DNA of 64,000 bases from Jeongeupia wiesaeckerbachi (lineage in GTDB: Bacteria > Pseudomonadota > Gammaproteobacteria > Burkholderiales > Chitinibacteraceae), in the NCBI RefSeq assembly GCF_050916355.1, contig NZ_CP136946.1:2604001-2668000 (forward strand). Reading direction: 5' to 3'. A program made the position numbers and the translations under genes. The notes beneath the pieces are model-generated. The model ran no database searches. It had not been told where the DNA came from and worked only from the letters and a program-made list of their open reading frames with translations. Shown here piece after piece: positions 1 to 7,309 of this stretch (positions are counted from its first letter, which is position 1; the number at the start of each line of letters is the position of its first letter).

Positions 1-1
1 C

Positions 2-58
2 AGCAACTTCTACGACTATGGCAAGCTGAAAGCCTGCTACGGTCACGTGGCAAGCTGA
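2..58 (+). CDS. C-terminal 18 codons of an unidentified protein (cut by window edge)
   Basis: An open frame enters from the left edge and ends at TGA 56-58. The visible tail contains NFYDYGKLKACYGHVAS. Eighteen residues are too few for a family assignment, and the reading frame is inferred only from the open frame and plausible codon use. A GC-rich imperfect inverted repeat lies just downstream, around 70-90, but it has no T-tract, so I do not call a terminator. The gene is convergent with the minus-strand gene ending at 95. Confidence 0.4.
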   Translation, partial: SNFYDYGKLKACYGHVAS

Positions 59-94
59 GCCGGTCCGGCCCCGACCGCCTGGCGGCGGGGGCGT

Positions 95-826
95 TCAGTC
101 CAGCCCGAGCAGGCTGCGCAGATCGCGCATGTCGAGTACCTGGTTACCGGACGCAGGGGCCTGCATCAGCAGCACGCACGCTTCGGCGATCCTCGGGCTG
201 GTCAGCGGCGTGGCCGAACGCGGCAGCATGTAGGCGAACTGGGCCAGATAGGCCGAGTGGAACCGCGCCAGCCAGCCTTGTCCGGCCGGTGGCGTCCTGA
301 AGACGGTCGGATGGACATGCGCCACGCGTTCGAACGGCAACAGCGCCAGCTGCCGGCCGGTTTCGCCGGCGGCCAGCGGCAGGTGGCGCATCATCTGCGT
401 GCTCGGCGCCATTGCCTCGATCAGGCAGAACTGGCGCGCGCCCGCCCGCGCAGCGGCCTGCGCGATCGGGACGATGTCGTCATGGGACACGGCGTGCAGG
501 CCGGCATCGCGCTGGTTGGCCAGGCCGCGCTCGCCGACATGGCAGTACACGTCGTCGACCTGCGGCAGGCGGATGGCCGCCAGTTCGGCATGATCGAGCG
601 GATCGCCGGGCAGCTGGATCTCGTCGCAGCGCGACGTGCTGCTGAGCAGCGGTTTGCTCGTCAGCACCCAGACGTGGCGGTACTCGACCAGCAGCCGGTT
701 CAGCAGTGCTTCGCCGAGCCGGTTGACCGCACCGGCAATCAGCGCGGTGCGGCGTTCGTCCTGCGGCGGCGCGACACCCTGCAGCGCGCCGCGCAGGTCG
801 AGGTGCGGTCTGATTACCGGCTTCAT
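95..826 (-). CDS. NAD(P)-binding Rossmann-fold protein, HTATIP2/NmrA-like
   Basis: 243 aa. The longer open frame reaching back to 1123 is a shadow of hrpA; the real start is ATG at 826. That start overlaps the hrpA stop as ATGA (823-826), so translation is probably coupled. The N-terminal part has a beta strand followed by GAVNRLGEALLNRLL, a degenerate nucleotide-binding glycine motif. After it come an alternating beta-alpha pattern, VDDVYCHVGE, and a segment on gathering at residues near ARQFCLIEAM, as in atypical short-chain dehydrogenase or NAD-dependent epimerase relatives that act on or sense NAD(P)H. The canonical GxxGxxG is altered and no catalytic YxxxK is visible, so it may be a non-catalytic nucleotide-binding protein. 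The substrate is unknown. Its pairing with hrpA gives no clear functional hint. Confidence 0.7.
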   Translation of the reverse strand: MKPVIRPHLDLRGALQGVAPPQDERRTALIAGAVNRLGEALLNRLLVEYRHVWVLTSKPLLSSTSRCDEIQLPGDPLDHAELAAIRLPQVDDVYCHVGERGLANQRDAGLHAVSHDDIVPIAQAAARAGARQFCLIEAMAPSTQMMRHLPLAAGETGRQLALLPFERVAHVHPTVFRTPPAGQGWLARFHSAYLAQFAYMLPRSATPLTSPRIAEACVLLMQAPASGNQVLDMRDLRSLLGLD

Positions 827-3800
827 CGGCGGGTGATCTCGTCCCAGGTCTTGTTCAGCCGCTTCAGCGACACCGGATACGGCGTTTTCAGCTCCTGCGC
901 GAACAGCGAGATGCGCAGCTCTTCGATCATCCAGCGGAACGGCGCCAGCGGCGCGGTATCGCGGCCTTCGCGCTGCCACTTGTCGAGTTCGCTCTCCCAG
1001 CGTTGCCATAGCTCGGTGATCTCGGCGTTGCGCTGGCCGTCGCGCTGCGGGTTGGCGACGCGCTTTTCCAGCCGGATGCGGATCGCCTTCAAGTACAGCG
1101 GCAGCCGTGGCAACTGCTCCCACGGCGTCGCGGCGAGGAAGCCCTGATACACCAGTGTGCCGAGCTGCTGGTTCAGCGCGTGGGCGAGGTTGCCGGACTT
1201 GTTCGCCACCATCACCACCGGCACGTATTCGGCGACCACCGCCGCCAGTGTGCGGACCACGGCATCGCGCACGCTCGGCAGCCGGACCTTGGCGCGCGAT
1301 TTCTGGTTGTCGAACTCCTTCTTGCTGCGCGGTGCGTCGTCATCACCGACGAAGGCGCGGTCGCAGATCGCCGCGACGATGTCGGCCATCAACTGGTCGG
1401 CGTTCTGCGTGCTGCGCAGCGCGATCGCGTGCTGCTGGAAGTTCGGCACCGATTTTTCCAGTTGTTTGACGTGCTCTTTCAATTCGAGCCGCATCAGCCG
1501 CACCACGCCCTGGCGGTGTGCTGCAGCGGCCGCATGCGCGGTATCGAACAGCCGGATGGCGCAAGCGTCTTCGTCGGGCACCAGCGCCGGATAGCCGGTC
1601 AGCTTGCGGCCGTGGCGCTTGAAGGTGATCTGCTCGGGCAGGTCGCCGAAGTCCCATTTCACGATGCCGGATTTTTCGATGCTGTTGTCGTCGGCCTCGT
1701 CGCGGAAGGTCAGCTGCGCGGCTTCGCCGAGCTGGGCGCGGATCGCGATCAGGTCGCGCCCGCTGGCCAGCTCCTGGCCGGCGTCGTCGACGACGCGGAA
1801 GTTCATCAGCAGGTGGGGCGGCAGCACGCTGGCGTCGAAATCGTCGGCGGTCACGGTCAGGCCGGTACCGCGCGTCACCGCATGCGCCAGCTGCGGCAGC
1901 AGCGGCGCTTCGCGGTCGGCCTTGTCAAGCTCAAGCAGCATTTTGGTCGCGAACTCGGGCACCGGTACGCAGACGCGGCGGATGGTTTTCGGCAGCGATT
2001 TGACCAGCAGCGTGACCTTTTCGCGCAGCATGCCCGGCACCAGCCAGTCGAACACCGCGTGATTGACGCGGTTCAGCTGATGCAGCGGCAGCGTCAGCGT
2101 CACGCCGTCGAGTGCGTGGCCGAGCTCGAAGCGATAGGCGAGCGGCAACTTGGCTTCGGCCAGCTTGAAGAACACCGGGAACTGATCCTCGGTCACCGCA
2201 TCGGCGGTGTGGCTCATCAGGAATTCGCGGCTCAAATACAAAAGCTGCGGATTGTCGCGTTCGGCTTTTTTCAGCCAGGCCTCGAAGCTGGCGCCGTTGA
2301 CGAGGTCAGCCGGCACGCGTTCGTCGAAGAAGGCGTACAGCGCGTTTTCGTCGACCAGCACGTCCTGCCGGCGCGCCTTGTGTTCGAGCTCTTCGATCTC
2401 GAGCAGCAGTTCGAGGTTGTGATCGAAGAATTTGGCGCGGGTTTCATAGTTGAAGCGGACCAGCGCTTCGCGGATGAAGATCTCGCGCGCCTCGACGGCG
2501 TTGATCCGGCCGTAGTGGACGCGGCGGCGGTTGACGATGGGTAGGCCGTACAGCGTGACGCGCTCGCTGGCGATCACCTGCGCGCCGGCTTTTTCCCAGT
2601 GCGGGTCGAAATACTGTTTCTTCGTCAGGTGCGTCGCGAGTTTCTCGACCCAGTCCGATTCGATCGCCGCGACGCCGCGCGCGTAGAGCTTGGTCGTCTC
2701 GACCAGTTCGCCGGCAACAATCCATTTCGGCCGCGATTTCTTCAAGCCGGAGCCCGGGAAGATGTTGAACTTGATGCCGCGTGCGCCGAGGTATTCGTCG
2801 TTGTCGGGCTGTTTGAAGCCCAGATTGCCCAGCAGCCCGGTCAGCAGCGCCTTGTGGATCTGCTCGAAGGTGCCCGCGGACTCGTTGGTGCGCCAGCCGA
2901 GGTCGTCGACGATGTCGGCCAGCTGCCGGTACAGGTCGCGCCATTCGCGCATGCGGATGTGCGACAGGAAATGGGTATGGCAGACCTCGACGAGCTGGCG
3001 GTTCGACGTCTTCTCGGCGACGGCCTTCTCGAAGAAGGCCCACAGGTTCAGATAGGTGAGGAAGTCGGACTTCTCGTCGACGAACTTCGCCTGCGCACGA
3101 TCGGCGGCGTCGCGCGCGTCAAACGGCCGGTCGCGCGGGTCTTGCACCGACAGGCCCGAGGCGATGATCAGCACCTCCTTCAGGCAGGTGTGCTCGTGAC
3201 CGGCGAGCAGCATGCGAGCCAGTCGCGGATCGACGGGCAGCCGCGCCAGCTGTTTGCCGACCGGGGTCAGTTCGTCCTGATCGTCGACGGCGCCGAGTTC
3301 GTGCAACTGCTGGTAGCCGTCGGCGACGAGGCGGCTCGACGGCGCTTCGAGAAAGGGGAAGGCGTCGACCTTGCCGAGCCTGAGCGCGGCCATGCGCAGG
3401 ATCACGCCGGCGAGGCTGGAGCGGATGATTTCCGGATCGGTGAACGGCGAGCGCAGATTGAAATCTTCCTCCGAATACAGCCGCACGCAAATGCCCGACG
3501 ACACGCGGCCGCAACGGCCGGCACGCTGCCTTGCCGATGCCTGCGAAATCTTTTCGACCAGCAGCTGCTCGACCTTGGCGCGCGGGCTGTAGCGGTTGAT
3601 CCGCGCGTGGCCGGAATCGATCACATAGCGGATGCCGGGGACGGTGAGCGAGGTTTCGGCGACGTTGGTCGCCAGCACAACGCGGCGGCCGTTGCCGGGG
3701 CGGAAAATGCGCTGCTGGTCTTCGTTGCTCAGCCTTGCGAACAGCGGAATTACTTCGGCATTGCGCAGCTTGGCCTTGCGAAAGGCCTCGGTGGTTTCGC

Positions 3801-4704
3801 GGATTTCTCGCTCGCCGGGCAGGAAGACCAGGACGTCGCCGGCGCCGTCGGTGCGCCACAACTGCTCGACCTCGGCGACGATGGCTTCTTCCATCTCGAT
3901 CTCGGCGTCGTCCTCGTCTCGGCTTTCGAGTGGCGCGTAGCGGACTTCGACCGGATAGGTGCGGCCCGAGACCTCGAGTACCGGCGCACCGTCGAAATGT
4001 GCCGAGAAACGTTCGGCGTCGATCGTCGCCGACGTGACGATGACCTTGAGGTCGGGCCGGCGCGGCAACAGCTGCTTCAGGTAACCGAGCAGGAAATCGA
4101 TGTTGAGGCTGCGTTCGTGCGCCTCGTCGACGATGATCGTGTCGTAGGCGGCGAGATCGCGGTCGGACAGCGTTTCGGCCAGCAGGATGCCGTCGGTCAT
4201 CAGCTTGATATAGCTGTCGCCGCTCGATTTCTCGGTGAAACGGACCTTGAAGCCGACGATGCTGCCGAGCTCGGACTGCAGCTCCTGCGCGATCCGTGTC
4301 GCGACCGAGCGCGCGGCCAGCCGGCGTGGCTGAGTGTGGCCGATCAGCCCGGTGACGCCGCGGCCGAGCTCAAGGCAGATTTTCGGCAGCTGCGTGGTCT
4401 TGCCCGAGCCGGTTTCGCCGCAGACGATGACGACCTGATGGGCCGCGATCGCCGCGCGGATCTCGTCGCGGCGCTGATTGACCGGCAGCGATTCGTCGAA
4501 GCTCGGGACCGGCAGATTGTGCCGCCGCCGCTCGGTCTTGCCGGCGGCGTGGACCAGTTCGCGTTCAAGCTCGGTTTTGAGCCGGTCGACCGGTTTGCCG
4601 GCCGCGCTGCGGGCTTCGAGCGTGGCGAGCTTCCTGGCCAGTGGGGCGTGTTCACGTGCCGGCACCAGGGCCAGGAGTTCGGAAAGGGAAGCGGAAGCGG
4701 TCAT
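823..4704 (-). CDS. hrpA: ATP-dependent RNA helicase HrpA (DEAH box)
   Basis: 1293 aa, the normal length for bacterial HrpA (about 1300). HrpA is a cytoplasmic 3'-5' RNA helicase linked to mRNA processing and, in E. coli, to rescue of stalled or collided ribosomes. Visible motifs are Walker A GETGSGKT at residues 96-103, TQPRRLAA (motif Ia), DEAH at 193-196, SATIDAERF (motif III), and the motif VI region QRAGRCGR. HA2 and OB-fold regions follow, then the long C-terminal DUF3418 region specific to HrpA. ATG 4704 gives the expected short N-terminal extension before the helicase core. The last codons overlap the start of the downstream Rossmann protein. Expression probably starts in the 75 nt between 4705 and 4778; no clear promoter was recognised there. 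Confidence 0.97.
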   Translation of the reverse strand: MTASASLSELLALVPAREHAPLARKLATLEARSAAGKPVDRLKTELERELVHAAGKTERRRHNLPVPSFDESLPVNQRRDEIRAAIAAHQVVIVCGETGSGKTTQLPKICLELGRGVTGLIGHTQPRRLAARSVATRIAQELQSELGSIVGFKVRFTEKSSGDSYIKLMTDGILLAETLSDRDLAAYDTIIVDEAHERSLNIDFLLGYLKQLLPRRPDLKVIVTSATIDAERFSAHFDGAPVLEVSGRTYPVEVRYAPLESRDEDDAEIEMEEAIVAEVEQLWRTDGAGDVLVFLPGEREIRETTEAFRKAKLRNAEVIPLFARLSNEDQQRIFRPGNGRRVVLATNVAETSLTVPGIRYVIDSGHARINRYSPRAKVEQLLVEKISQASARQRAGRCGRVSSGICVRLYSEEDFNLRSPFTDPEIIRSSLAGVILRMAALRLGKVDAFPFLEAPSSRLVADGYQQLHELGAVDDQDELTPVGKQLARLPVDPRLARMLLAGHEHTCLKEVLIIASGLSVQDPRDRPFDARDAADRAQAKFVDEKSDFLTYLNLWAFFEKAVAEKTSNRQLVEVCHTHFLSHIRMREWRDLYRQLADIVDDLGWRTNESAGTFEQIHKALLTGLLGNLGFKQPDNDEYLGARGIKFNIFPGSGLKKSRPKWIVAGELVETTKLYARGVAAIESDWVEKLATHLTKKQYFDPHWEKAGAQVIASERVTLYGLPIVNRRRVHYGRINAVEAREIFIREALVRFNYETRAKFFDHNLELLLEIEELEHKARRQDVLVDENALYAFFDERVPADLVNGASFEAWLKKAERDNPQLLYLSREFLMSHTADAVTEDQFPVFFKLAEAKLPLAYRFELGHALDGVTLTLPLHQLNRVNHAVFDWLVPGMLREKVTLLVKSLPKTIRRVCVPVPEFATKMLLELDKADREAPLLPQLAHAVTRGTGLTVTADDFDASVLPPHLLMNFRVVDDAGQELASGRDLIAIRAQLGEAAQLTFRDEADDNSIEKSGIVKWDFGDLPEQITFKRHGRKLTGYPALVPDEDACAIRLFDTAHAAAAAHRQGVVRLMRLELKEHVKQLEKSVPNFQQHAIALRSTQNADQLMADIVAAICDRAFVGDDDAPRSKKEFDNQKSRAKVRLPSVRDAVVRTLAAVVAEYVPVVMVANKSGNLAHALNQQLGTLVYQGFLAATPWEQLPRLPLYLKAIRIRLEKRVANPQRDGQRNAEITELWQRWESELDKWQREGRDTAPLAPFRWMIEELRISLFAQELKTPYPVSLKRLNKTWDEITRR

Positions 4705-4778
4705 TGCGGCGCGGCGTCGTTGGCGTAACCGCGCATTTTATCACGCGGCAACCGCGGGCCTGCGATGCCGCGGGCCTG

Positions 4779-5966
4779 CTAGTCGGCGGGTCGCAGCACG
4801 ATCAGTGTTCTGGCGCTGCTGCTGATCGTCCGGGCGTCGCTGATCAGTGCCGTTTCGCTGGTCACCGGTGTAAAGCGGCAAGTGCGCTGGGTGTCGTCGT
4901 TCTCGGGGAGCAGGCTGGTACCGGCGATCACGTCGAGCGGACGCCCGAGCAGGGTAACGGGCGGTGTGTTCAGCAACTCGCAGGCGCGCAGATTGGCGAA
5001 TTCGATCTGGGCATCGCGTACCAGCAGGAAAGCACAGGGCAGCGCGTCGGCGATGTCGCCACCGAGCGGGTCGGTGACGGCCAGCGCCGCCTCGGCGGCC
5101 TTGACGTGGCTGATGTCGATTGCGATCGACAGGATGTAGACGTCACCGTCGCGGACCAGCGGTTGCTTGGTGATGTCGAACCAGTGGGTCCGGCCATTGG
5201 GCAGGGTCCAGTGGTCGACGACGCGGATCGTCTGGCCGTGTTCGAGTACTTCTTCGTCGCCGGTCGAGAACGGCAGGCTGCCGTCGTCGGTGCCCATGTG
5301 CGACTGCACCAGCAGATCGTGACCGAGCGTGGTCTGCGTGGCGCGGTTGACCAGCAGGAAGCGGCCATGCCGATCGCGAACGTAGATCAGGTTCGGGCTG
5401 ACATCGATCACCTGATTGACGAACAGTTGCTGCTGGAACAGGGCTTCCTCGGCGTCCTTGAGCGCGCTGACATCACGGATCAGTGCGACGCAACTCTTCG
5501 TATCCCGCGGCATCATCCGGACTTCGAACGCCCGGGTGCTGCGCGCGTCGTTGCCGATCTTGTATTCGAAATGCAGCGGCTTGTTGCTGCTCTGGACGAC
5601 GATCAGCGATTCGAGGAACTGCCGGGCGATGCGGGTCGGGAACAGCGAGGAAATGCGATTGTTGCCGCTGGCGGGCATCGGGTGCTGATCGTAGCGGGGG
5701 GCATTGAGCGCAATCGCCGAGCGATTGGCGTAGTCGATTTGCCAGAGCAGATCGGGTAGGCAGGCGGGCAGATCGGCAAAATCCGGCGGTGGCTTGGCTT
5801 GGTTGTCACGCCGGGTGCCGAACCACAGCACCGCCGCGCACACGGCGATGCCAAGCTGCAGCAGCAGCATGCCGATTGAGGACGACGCCAGTACTGGGCT
5901 GAGGGCCAGCAATACGGCGACGCCGACGGCGGCGGCGACAAATACGGAATGGGGCAGGGAGCGCAT
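4779..5966 (-). CDS. Membrane-anchored PAS-domain sensor protein without output domain
   Basis: 395 aa from ATG 5966. A GTG at 6008 would add 14 residues, but neither start has a convincing Shine-Dalgarno site. Two hydrophobic segments (about residues 8-28 and 31-49) form an N-terminal membrane hairpin. PAS-like modules follow at about 60-175, 185-300 (VIDVSPNLIYVRDRHGRFL, then a PAC-like end near YILSIAIDISHVK) and a shorter one at about 305-375 (PCAFLLVRDAQIEFAN). No kinase, GGDEF, EAL, HTH or methyl-accepting domain follows. PAS folds bind small ligands, haem or flavin, or dimerise, so it probably signals through partner proteins. Which partner is unknown. It lies between the tRNA pair and hrpA, transcribed on the minus strand. 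Confidence 0.7.
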   Translation of the reverse strand: MRSLPHSVFVAAAVGVAVLLALSPVLASSSIGMLLLQLGIAVCAAVLWFGTRRDNQAKPPPDFADLPACLPDLLWQIDYANRSAIALNAPRYDQHPMPASGNNRISSLFPTRIARQFLESLIVVQSSNKPLHFEYKIGNDARSTRAFEVRMMPRDTKSCVALIRDVSALKDAEEALFQQQLFVNQVIDVSPNLIYVRDRHGRFLLVNRATQTTLGHDLLVQSHMGTDDGSLPFSTGDEEVLEHGQTIRVVDHWTLPNGRTHWFDITKQPLVRDGDVYILSIAIDISHVKAAEAALAVTDPLGGDIADALPCAFLLVRDAQIEFANLRACELLNTPPVTLLGRPLDVIAGTSLLPENDDTQRTCRFTPVTSETALISDARTISSSARTLIVLRPAD

Positions 5967-6089
5967 GCGGATTGGGCGCCTGTCCGGGATCGGGTCAAAG
6001 ACGACCACGAGTGTATCGGTCGGGCCGGGGGCTTGACCATCAGGGGTGTCTGCAACGGTGACTGCATTGCAACAGTGCGGCAGAAATGC

Positions 6090-6115
6090 AAAAAGCCAGC
6101 TTTCGCTGGCTTTTT
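6090..6115 (-). terminator. Intrinsic terminator of the tRNA-Val/tRNA-Asp unit
   Basis: Perfect stem AAAAGCCAGC/GCTGGCTTTT with a TTTC loop. On the minus strand it is followed by a T-run, just downstream of tRNA-Asp. It can also act on the opposite strand because of the A-tract. Confidence 0.8.
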
Positions 6116-6125
6116 GCTAATATTT

Positions 6126-6202
6126 TGGCGGAGCGGACGGGACTCGAACCCGCGACCCCCGGCGTGACAGGCCGGTATTCTAACCAACTGAACTACCGCT
6201 CC
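6126..6202 (-). tRNA. tRNA-Asp (anticodon GTC)
   Basis: 77 nt cloverleaf on the minus strand. The acceptor stem GGAGCGG pairs with CCGCTCC, followed by discriminator G and an encoded CCA (complement of TGG 6126-6128). The D-arm GTTCAGTTGGTTAGAA, anticodon loop CTGTCAC with GTC, and T-arm GGTTCGAGTCC are all canonical. It is almost identical in layout to E. coli tRNA-Asp. It is transcribed after tRNA-Val, 35 nt upstream. Confidence 0.97.
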
Positions 6203-6237
6203 GCAGCGGTCTCGCTAATGCCATTTACCGAAGTAAC

Positions 6238-6313
6238 TGGTGGGTGATGACGGGGTCGAACCGCCGACATTCTGCGTGTAAGGCAGACGCTCTACCAACT
6301 GAGCTAATCACCC
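6238..6313 (-). tRNA. tRNA-Val (anticodon TAC)
   Basis: 76 nt cloverleaf on the minus strand. Acceptor GGGTGAT/ATCACCC, discriminator A and an encoded CCA (complement of TGG 6238-6240). The D-arm is TAGCTCAGTTGGTAGAGC, the anticodon loop CTTACAC has TAC in the middle, and the T-arm is GGTTCGACCCC. It is first in a two-tRNA transcript with tRNA-Asp. Confidence 0.97.
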
Positions 6314-6332
6314 GTCGTCAAACGAGGAGCGC

Positions 6333-6361
6333 ATTTAAGCATGCCAGTTTTGAGACGTCAA
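6333..6361 (-). promoter_or_regulatory. Sigma70 promoter of the tRNA-Val/tRNA-Asp unit
   Basis: On the minus strand, TTGACG (6361-6356), a 17-nt spacer, then TTAAAT (6338-6333). A GC-rich discriminator GCGCTCC follows, and tRNA-Val begins about 20 nt downstream of the -10. GC-rich discriminators are typical of stringently controlled stable-RNA promoters; that control is inferred. Confidence 0.7.
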
Positions 6362-6479
6362 CACTTTTTTCGAAAAACAGCAGTCGAATGGCTAAATTTA
6401 GCCGTGGTAGCGTCCTGTAATGTGCTTGACGTATAAAAGCTGAGAAAATTTCACAGTTCTGTAATTTCTGGAAAAGCAT

Positions 6480-7301
6480 GTGTTGAGAGTGCCCGCACTG
6501 AAGTTGCGTTGGCCTGCATCGGGCAGGGTCATCCCGGTCGTCGAAATGGTCCTGGTGCTGATCGTGGCCTGGCTGGCCGCAGGGATCTTCTGGCAGCTGT
6601 TTGCCCCCAGATCGTCCGGCCCCGTCTTGAAACCGCCGCAGACCGCGCCGGTTGCGCAAAACCTGCTCTGGAACAATGCGGCGTCCTGGTTCGGTGCCGT
6701 CGGTGGCGACGTCACGGCCAGTACCTTGTCGGCGCGGCTGATCGCGGTCATCGCCGGCGACGACACCAGCAGCGCGGCGGTGTTTACCGGCATCGAAGCC
6801 AGTGCCGTAGCCGTTCGCGTCGGCGATGCCGTACAGCCGGGGGTTCGGTTGCTGCGGGTTGAGCGCGATCGGGTCGAGCTTGAACGCAACGGCCGGCGCG
6901 AAACGCTGATGCTCGATGGTCGCGATGCCAGCGGCCCGGTTGCCATGGTCACGCCGGTGGCTGGCGGCGTGGTGGCTGCTGCGGCCGAATTGCCGGCGCA
7001 GACGCTCTATCGTGGCCAGCTGGCCGCGATGATGCAGGCAGGCAATATCGCCGACTGGGCCAAGGGGCTGGCGCAGGCGCCAGGGGGCGGCATCCTGATC
7101 AATGACCCGGCCCAGCAGCCGCTGGCCAGATCATTGCAGCTGCAGGCAGGAGACGTGCTCAAGTCGGTGAACGGCCAGAATCTGGCGCAACCGGCCGATA
7201 TGTCCCTGCTGCTGACCGCGTTCAGCCAGCAGGCCCAGATCAAGCTTTCAGTGTTGCGTGGTGGCGTGCCGACCACGTTGCAGTACCAAATCCAACCTTG
7301 A
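6480..7301 (+). CDS. gspC: Type II secretion system inner-membrane protein GspC
   Basis: 273 aa. GspC spans the inner membrane and links the assembly platform to the secretin GspD. One N-terminal transmembrane helix (about residues 18-42) is followed by a Pro-rich linker and the HR domain (about 75-150, with AAVFTGIEASAVAVRVGD). A C-terminal PDZ domain (about 185-270) contains LQAGDVLKSVNGQNL. The start is a GTG at 6480, as the ATG two bases earlier is closed by a stop. A weak GGAAAAG lies upstream. It is first of gspC-gspD-gspE, with its stop overlapping a possible TTG of gspD. A perfect 14-nt palindrome at 6390-6403 lies upstream and could be an operator. Confidence 0.88.
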   Translation: MLRVPALKLRWPASGRVIPVVEMVLVLIVAWLAAGIFWQLFAPRSSGPVLKPPQTAPVAQNLLWNNAASWFGAVGGDVTASTLSARLIAVIAGDDTSSAAVFTGIEASAVAVRVGDAVQPGVRLLRVERDRVELERNGRRETLMLDGRDASGPVAMVTPVAGGVVAAAAELPAQTLYRGQLAAMMQAGNIADWAKGLAQAPGGGILINDPAQQPLARSLQLQAGDVLKSVNGQNLAQPADMSLLLTAFSQQAQIKLSVLRGGVPTTLQYQIQP

Positions 7302-7309
7302 AAAACACA

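Noticed and set aside
56..100. GC-rich inverted repeat after the first partial gene
   Set aside because: The stem is imperfect and there is no T-tract, so a terminator is not supported.
2599..4728. 709-aa open frame antisense to hrpA
   Set aside because: Composition is an Arg/Val/Asp-rich shadow of a GC-rich gene; hrpA on the other strand has clear DEAH helicase motifs.
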